Below, in pieces: positions 58,136 through 64,000 of a stretch of DNA of 64,000 nt. The notes below the pieces were generated by a model, which saw only the letters and a program-made list of their open reading frames with translations, was not told the DNA's origin and searched no databases. How positions within the stretch are numbered: the stretch's first letter is position 1; each line of letters begins with the position of its first letter. The stretch lies in contig OX155980.1 in the NCBI GenBank assembly GCA_944548615.1, positions 39,913,227-39,977,226 on the forward strand. Reading direction: 5' to 3'. A program made the position numbers and the translations under genes. Origin of the DNA: Micropterix aruncella (taxonomy: Eukaryota; Arthropoda; Insecta; Lepidoptera; Micropterigidae).

Positions 58136-58294
58136 CTGATCCTTGCGGATTTGTCATTTGCGCATTAAGCTTCGTATCCACTTCTTCTTTTATCGGAGAC
58201 GTTTTGCATTTTATTCGACAAAAGAACGAACGCCTCGCTCCTGGGCATAGCCTCGATACACCCTGAGGGTAATCTGTTTTGACTGGTAACATAG
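58136..58294 (-). CDS. cyc: cycle, exon after PAS-A
   Basis: Acceptor CTACCTTTCAG and donor TCAG|GTACCT; 159 bases. Encodes [20 protein letters not shown] followed by [12 protein letters not shown], the highly conserved BMAL1 segment LPVKTD ... [15 protein letters not shown]. The last ~20 codons ([17 protein letters not shown]) are variable among orthologues. Confidence 0.95.
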
Positions 58295-58567
58295 CTGAAA
58301 GGTAGAAAGTGACAAGGTAATTTTCAGTTTTGATAGACATAATCACCGATTATACGGTTCTCAAACAAATATTTGCTTTGCTACCTAAATTATTTACATG
58401 AAACACAAGTTATAATATATCTAATCTAAACAATTCCACCAGGAAGATTATATATGTCTGTCGGTTTGATCGCGCTAAACTGTAGACGGATTTCGATGCG
58501 GTCATCACTCGATGAAGGTTTATTTATAATACCCTTAGAAAATCAAAAAAAGAGCCTAGCAGCGGCA

Positions 58568-58661
58568 CGTTAAGTGTTAGTTAGTTAGTTAGTTTTCCTG
58601 GGCTATTTCCCGCACTTGGCCTCTCGATTGGGCCGTTGTGCGTGGCGGCCGTTAAGTGTTA
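58568..58661 (-). mobile_element. 70-bp 5'-truncated LINE end with 12-bp target duplication
   Basis: The insert 58580-58649 is the reverse complement of the LINE 3' end at about 20730-20806: (GTTA)n, then GGGCTATTTCCCGCACTTGG and CCGTTGTGCGTGG. It is flanked by CGTTAAGTGTTA (58568-58579 and 58650-58661). It lies in a cyc intron. Confidence 0.88.
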
Positions 58662-59858
58662 AGTGGAATAAAAAATACAGCTGTTTGTACGGTTTTAAGA
58701 CAATCTATCCGACTCATAGATCTTGATAAAATTAAGAACCGCTGGAAATATTCTAATTTACTTTCCGCTGTTAGTCATGCCATTTGTCGGGGAAGGTTAA
58801 ACTGTAAAGAACATGAATATCTGTGGAAAGGGCACTGAACGGTGACGAGTTACGTTTAACTTAACTTTTACTTAATTTTATTTTAAACTTGTATAACTCA
58901 AAAGTGAATCCATGGCCATCATCCGTAATATGATTTTTTCATTAGTCGACTATATTTATTTTCATCATTTGTGTATATTTAAAAGTGGTACTTTTCTTGT
59001 TTCCCTAGATATTACCAAAAAGCACGATGTCTTCAAAACAACTTTTAAATAAAAATATATTTTTTCCATAGCAACCTATTAATTTACCAAAATGCTTCTT
59101 TTTGCTAGCTCAGGCATCTAATGTATGTAGAATATGTCCTGTATAATATGTATCTATCACCGTTGGTTGATGAGATTGACGTTGATAACTAATGGAGCCA
59201 CAACTTTTTACCTGGCCCTTTCACATGTTACGTTAAGATTATTGGTATCATGAGGTAACACAGCCATTATACACAGTGGAATTTCAATTGCGCACAAAAT
59301 TTTAAGGCGTGATTCTACTAATCAAAAGGATGATTAAAATATATTTTTTTAATCATTAAAAAAAATATATTTAAATAATAAAGTATGGCACACGAATAGT
59401 TTTGGATTATTTTGGGTTTTGGTTTTATCGAATTAAAAAAAATAAAAAAATATTTTCATTATCTATTTAATAGGTAAGATCTCTCCTTACAATTTTGTGC
59501 GTCATTTAAATTCCACGTTGTAGTGTACTTTACATAGATATTTTATAAAACATCACAGATATATTTTTGAAATATTGCCAATATCAAGATAAAAGCTCAA
59601 ATTTTGTTTGTATTCCTTAATTAGAGTATTCAAAGTCTTGTTCAACAAACGCAATTTTGTTCGACATTGTAAAGTCATCCTAAACAATACATTTAAAAAT
59701 CTTCCCGTGCGAAGCCGATGAGAGCAGCTTGAAGTATAATAATATAAGTATAATAATAATGAAGTATAATAATAATGAATGTAATATTTTTAGAAAAAAT
59801 TAAGACCTATCCTAAATTTAAACAAAGAAATTTGGAAAAATCTGCCATAAATACATAC
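58662..59858 (-). other. cyc intron
   Basis: AT-rich; TATAATAATGAAG-type short tandem repeat near 59,740-59,780. No exon recognised. Confidence 0.5.
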
Positions 59859-59976
59859 TTTTTACGTCAATCAACCTTTCTCTCGGACTAAGGTCGGATG
59901 ACGACAATTGTTCCTTCACCTTGGCCACGTCCTTTGGATGCAGAATATCGAACATGCTTTGACCCAGCAGATCTTC
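59859..59976 (-). CDS. cyc: cycle, exon with the C-terminal part of PAS-A
   Basis: Acceptor TTTTGATTTCAG and donor AAA|GTATGT (59859 is the last exon base); 118 bases. Encodes [20 protein letters not shown] then [17 protein letters not shown], nearly identical to the matching part of BMAL1 PAS-A. The trailing A joins CT of the next exon (Thr). This is the most 5' cyc exon I can find; the bHLH and first PAS-A exons are not visible up to 64,000. The six exons here total 1,362 coding bases including the stop. Confidence 0.95.
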
Positions 59977-60850
59977 CTGAAATCAAAACGTAATAATTAC
60001 CTATTTTACATATTACCAAATTATTTAGTGCAAGTCTAATTTAATCGCTAAATTGAGAAACCACACAAGTCGAAAGATGTAAACTTTCTAGGCCAAGTAT
60101 GAAACTGGTTTGCGCCAAATCTGAAATCAATTTGGGTATAACGTATACACTTTGCTAATATTTAACCTTTAGAAAGCTATCCATGTGAATGAAACTCACG
60201 ACGGCATGTTTTCAACCCTCGAAAATTTCATTGTTAGGGGTGTTAGAGCACGCATTAATGGTGGCTTATTCAATGAAGGCGACTTTTTTGTTGCAACGGA
60301 TAAACCACCGATCGATGATATTAATATTCCAGCGGTTTCATTTAAAGATTTGAGTTTCGTTGAATAGTTATTGTGATCAATGCGAGGACTAATGACACTA
60401 AAGGGTGCTAGTATGTACCCTGGGAAAGCATTCGTGAGTAATGTCTTAAACTTTGTATTGCGAAAAAAAATCAATGAATAAGTTCGCATTGTGTAATACT
60501 TTCCTTACTTAAAAAAAAATCTAAAAGAAGGCTATCAAAAGTGGCAGAAATCTAAATTCAATCCAGGATTTAAATTATGCCTTCGAATATTTTTTCCAAA
60601 GTAAACATTGTGTTAAATTTGTCTTTGTCATGAAATGCAACAGCATCATGCAATGCAATATCATTGCTAACGAGCCTTAGGAGGAAATATACGAATATGT
60701 ATATTTAGGATATATTTTTATCCAGACAATCAATCATTTCTGAACAGCCATTTTTTTGAGTAGAAATGTATTTAGGAATGCCAAAATACCCAAAAACAAC
60801 TGTAAAAAGGGAACAAATGACTAGAGGAGAATGGTATGACTAAAGGTTCC
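59977..60850 (-). other. Probable cyc intron
   Basis: A plus frame at 60185-60367 (RARINGGLFNEGDFFVATDK) is protein-like but unrecognised and could be transposon debris. No PAS-A or bHLH exon found. Confidence 0.45.
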
Positions 60851-60857
60851 AAGGTTC

Positions 60858-61440
60858 CCTGCAGCTTGGGTGGTGATAGCATTATTAGTGTTACGTTGGT
60901 CGGCCTAACTCACGGTTCAGCTCCCTTCCAGTAGCCTCCTCGAAGATCGACTTAATCTGTAAAGGCCGCTGTGAGCTCGGCCTGCGGCTGTGACCTGCAC
61001 TCGTAGGCAGTTGGGATCAGAAGTGCGGATCCGGCAGAACATCTGGGGCGGCACTGGGCGGTTTGCACACTGGGCTGCATCAACCTGCTTGCGCAATCCG
61101 GCAATCGCCGGATTTCGTAGTCCGGCGAATAACTGGGGAGTCTGGAGACGCACGCAAAAGTGGGGGTAGTTGTTGACCTGGCGACACCTATCCTCAGAAA
61201 CGATCCGATGGCTACCCGATCCCGAGTGACTTTGGCGGGCAAAGGGCGCCATGGACCCGTGATAAATTAAATTTATGAATTACCGCCAACGTCAGGTAGA
61301 GGCCGCGCAAGCGACCCCGACCCCAATCTGTGACCAGATTGGAGGATGGAGAAATCCATCCAAATCTGGTAGTAAGGGCGTGAGGTCGTCACGCTGTTCA
61401 CTTACCAGTGCCTCGTGGTAAGGCGTTGAGCATTTACGCG
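60858..61440 (+). mobile_element. ~600-bp GC-rich retroposon-like family, copy 6, diverged
   Basis: Related most closely to copy 4 (GCAGCTTGGG, CTCACGGTTCAGCTCC, CCTCCTCGA) and sharing the CAAGCGACC, GTAAGGGCGTGAG and GTAAGGCGTTG blocks with the family. Right-end TTCGCCC part missing or eroded. Ends approximate; no target duplication recognised. Confidence 0.7.
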
Positions 61441-61449
61441 CTTTTTGCA

Positions 61450-61811
61450 TACCTAGTAAGACTCTGAACTGTAATGGTCCCTGTCTCCAGACGCGGATCT
61501 ATATAAGGGCTTTTTGGGCTGCAGCCCAGGGCCCCGTGGATATAAAGGGCCCCAGCCCTCATTGAAAACAATGGGCAATCTAGTGAATAAGAAAGTCTAC
61601 AATTTAAAAAATTTCAATCATAAGGTTGGCAATCCTGAGATCAAATCTTACTTACTACAGTCTAAGCCAGAGTCTTACACCTCTTGAATTGAAATTTTTA
61701 TGCTAATTTATAAAAAGAAACTTGTTGATTTTTGCCCAAATTGCTATACAAACTTAAAGATTTTTATTACGTTACCAACCACTAGCTATGAAGCGAAGCG
61801 CGCTAAAATAC
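61450..61811. other. Spacer with a possible hAT terminus
   Basis: CAGACGCGGATCTATATAAG at 61489 resembles a hAT end, and GGGCCCC-rich text follows, but no partner terminus is seen. Confidence 0.35.
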
Positions 61812-62394
61812 AAAAATACGTGTGGCACTCGGGGACTGCCGCGGTAAAGCTATTGCATAGCATTTTTAACAACTTATGCAATTATAATTATTTATTTATT
61901 TTATTTTTTCTATCAGATAACTGCGCTCTATCGGAAAACGTTGAAATTATTCCGAATCATTTGCGGCTGCGGAAGGAATAATTTAACCGTCTTCCAATAG
62001 AGGGCTGCGCACGAATTTTTTATCCGATAAAGCAAAAAACCGGATTATTCGAAAAAAACCGTAGATAAAAAGATAGATAATTAAATTATCTTTAAAATGG
62101 TGCAGGTTTCATAATAATACGCCACATAGTATTTGCGTAGTAGTCGTTTTTGTGTTCGGTTAGACCTAATTTCACTAATTAATTACACTATGTAATATAA
62201 ACAAAATCTAAAATATTCAAAGCTAAGAATATTAGGAAAATGTTCTTGTTTAACATATATTTTTTTCGAATCGTAAGCAGACCTCGTTTAGACGTAATTA
62301 TCAGTTTAAAATCATTACTTTTCGTTAAGAAATTTCTTCATTCGGTCGCCGCGCTGGCCTACTAGGCCCGCGATAAAAGCTATGCAATAGCTTA
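61812..62394 (-). repeat. Palindromic-hairpin unit, inverted copy
   Basis: Full-length unit of the element at 3371-4938, minus orientation: starts AAAAATACGTGTGGCACTCG and ends TATGCAATAGCTT. Contains the internal palindrome at about 61,926-62,015 with a decayed right arm. Not interrupted by the 124-bp repeat. Confidence 0.85.
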
Positions 62395-62604
62395 AAAATA
62401 TTAGAACAATGTCAAACTATGGACTAAATTATTTATCAGTTCTTTCCATGCTTACAATGTGATGAGCAAATAAATTAATTTGCAGCACAAAAATGCAAAA
62501 AGGTTGCTTTATTATTTATATACATAAAACAACCTGTTGATTTCTTTTGCAATAACTTCCTTTTTAAATTTCTTAATTCATAAAAATAACATAGCATTCG
62601 AATA

Positions 62605-62655
62605 TAGCATTCGAAATTTGAATTATTTCGTAATGTCACTTTCATTTATAAAACG
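62605..62655 (+). repeat. 51-bp direct repeat, copy 1
   Basis: TAGCATTCGAAATTTGAATT to CATTTATAAAACG, repeated exactly at 63817-63867. It flanks a unit of the palindromic element. Confidence 0.85.
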
Positions 62656-62686
62656 GCTTTGCCGAAGTGATCGATAGTTTAATTTT

Positions 62687-63285
62687 TAAGCTATTGCATA
62701 GCTTTTATCGCGGGCCTAGCCCAGCGCGGCGACCGAATGAAGAAATTTCTTAACGAAAATTAATGATTTTAAACTGATAATTACGTCTAAACGAATACTG
62801 CTTACGATTCGAAAAAAATATATGTTAAACAAGACAATTTTCCTAATATTCTTAGCTTTGAATATTTTAGATTTTGTTTATATTACATAGTGTAATTAAT
62901 TTGTGAAATTAGGTCTAACCGAACACAAAAACGACTACTACGCAAATACTATCTGGCGTATTATTATAAAACCTGCACCATTTTAAAGATAATTTAATTA
63001 TCTATCTTTTTATCTACGATTTTTTTTCGAATAATTCGTTTTTTTTGCTTTATTGAATAAAAAATTCGTGCGCGGCGCTCTATCGAAAGACGTTTAAATT
63101 ATTCCGAATTATTTGCTTCCGCAGCCGCAAATGATTCGGAATAATTTCAACGTTTTCCGATAGAGCGCAGTTATCTGATATCAGAAAAAATAAAATAAAT
63201 AAATAATTATAATTGCATAAATTGTTAAAAATGCTATGCAATAGCTTTACCGTGGCAGTCCCCGAGTGCCACACGTATTTTTTTT
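62687..63285 (+). repeat. Palindromic-hairpin unit, direct copy
   Basis: Full-length unit, plus orientation, from TAAGCTATTGCATAGC to CCACACGTATTTTT. Together with 61812-62394 it forms a large inverted repeat with about 290 bases between. Internal palindrome at about 63,075-63,170 is well kept. Confidence 0.85.
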
Positions 63286-64000
63286 TTTCGCTTAATTCGT
63301 CTCAATTGAAGGCATTTTGTGTTGCATAAGGATAAGCCCTATTTATGAGATATATGGATGAATAGTGATCGTAAGTCGACTGCAAAAGGACCTTTAAACT
63401 TACATTGCACCGTCGAAAGTTGTGCACATCCGTAAGTATATCTCATTCAAACATAAGCATTTCCCAATACAAACTGGGATTAGCTTCGCTACTTTTTAAG
63501 TAGCTTTGACTAATTTTATTTTAAATAAAAACATCATCCTATAAACGGATTTCTTTACAAACCTTATCAAATATAACAATATTATACTGTTTTCTACAAT
63601 GTTTCTTTACGATTTTTTAATATTATACAATTTTATATAGGTGTACCCTATTTTGATAACATTATACAATCTTTATTATAAACTTCTCTGCCAGAAATTA
63701 AGATTGAAGTTTCTTCTTTCATTTCGTTGAGCATATGGAGGTTTTTTTATTTTTATTTCGATTTAATGGCTCGTTGGTAACAAACTCAGCCAATTGTATC
63801 ATATTTTAAATGTTGGTAGCATTCGAAATTTGAATTATTTCGTAATGTCACTTTCATTTATAAAACGTGCAACGAGACCGTTCTATTTTATTTAAGTTTT
63901 ATTTTTGCAATTCGTATTATATAATTATTATTAAGCAAGACAGCAATTTGGTAGTCAATAAGAGGTGTTTACTTATTATTTGATATTAATGTAGCTATAG
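63286..64000. other. AT-rich DNA to the window end
   Basis: Contains the second copy of the 51-bp repeat at 63817-63867; no cyc exon or other gene recognised. Confidence 0.5.

Noticed and set aside
60100..64000. bHLH or upstream PAS-A exon of cyc
   Set aside because: I searched the minus strand by eye for the expected helix-loop-helix and GFLFVV-type segments and found none; they probably lie beyond the window.

Overview
The window is AT-rich animal nuclear DNA, almost certainly from an insect. The evidence is interstitial TTAGG-type telomeric repeats, a dense load of arthropod-type transposons (mariner, hAT, PIF/Harbinger-like, RAG1/Transib-like, BEL/Pao, Copia, several LINE clades), and one host gene with insect-style split exons: the circadian transcription factor cycle (cyc, the BMAL1 orthologue). 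This Cycle protein keeps the BMAL1-type C-terminal transactivation tail, which Drosophila Cycle lacks, so the source is not Drosophila. Hemiptera or Lepidoptera would fit; I cannot place the order from this sequence alone.

Layout. 0-3.3 kb: AT-rich, one unrecognised open frame. 3.4-5.4 kb: a compound palindromic repeat with a tandem 113-bp tail. 6.8-8.1 kb: a broken RAG1/Transib-like transposase (minus). 8.6-9.9 kb: the integrase end of a broken BEL/Pao element. 10.6-12.3 kb: an array of about twelve diverged units of roughly 130 bp. 12.7-18.7 kb: two back-to-back near-perfect hairpins, three copies of a GC-rich ~600-bp retroposon-like family, a hAT (DUF4371-type) relic, and a PIF/Harbinger-like element nested in the third copy. 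19.1-20.8 kb: a non-autonomous hAT and the 3' end of an RNase H-bearing LINE. 21.5-29.0 kb: a second LINE split by a structurally intact Copia element with two LTRs that look identical. 29.8-43.5 kb: LINE and DDE relics, two foldback elements built from 15-bp subrepeats, a pyrimidine-tract element, a TIR element carrying a hexamer array, a fourth retroposon-like copy and small palindromes.

44.05-59.98 kb: the last six recognisable exons of cyc, minus strand (PAS-A end, inter-PAS, PAS-B, linker, C-terminal transactivation domain). Their introns carry a second copy of the pyrimidine-tract element, a LINE 3' end abutting a splice donor, two mariners, two more retroposon-like copies (a fifth, and a sixth just upstream of the exons) and small hairpins. 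Exons for bHLH and most of PAS-A are not seen and probably lie beyond 64,000. 61.8-63.3 kb: two opposed copies of the palindromic repeat from the left end of the window.

No operon-like or clearly new multi-gene system is visible. The most interesting items are the ~600-bp retroposon-like family with 13-14-bp target-site duplications, the LINE-derived read-through tail on a cyc exon, the RAG1-like relic, and the foldback and palindromic elements. Splice sites, domains and repeat boundaries were worked out by eye; nothing was searched against a database.
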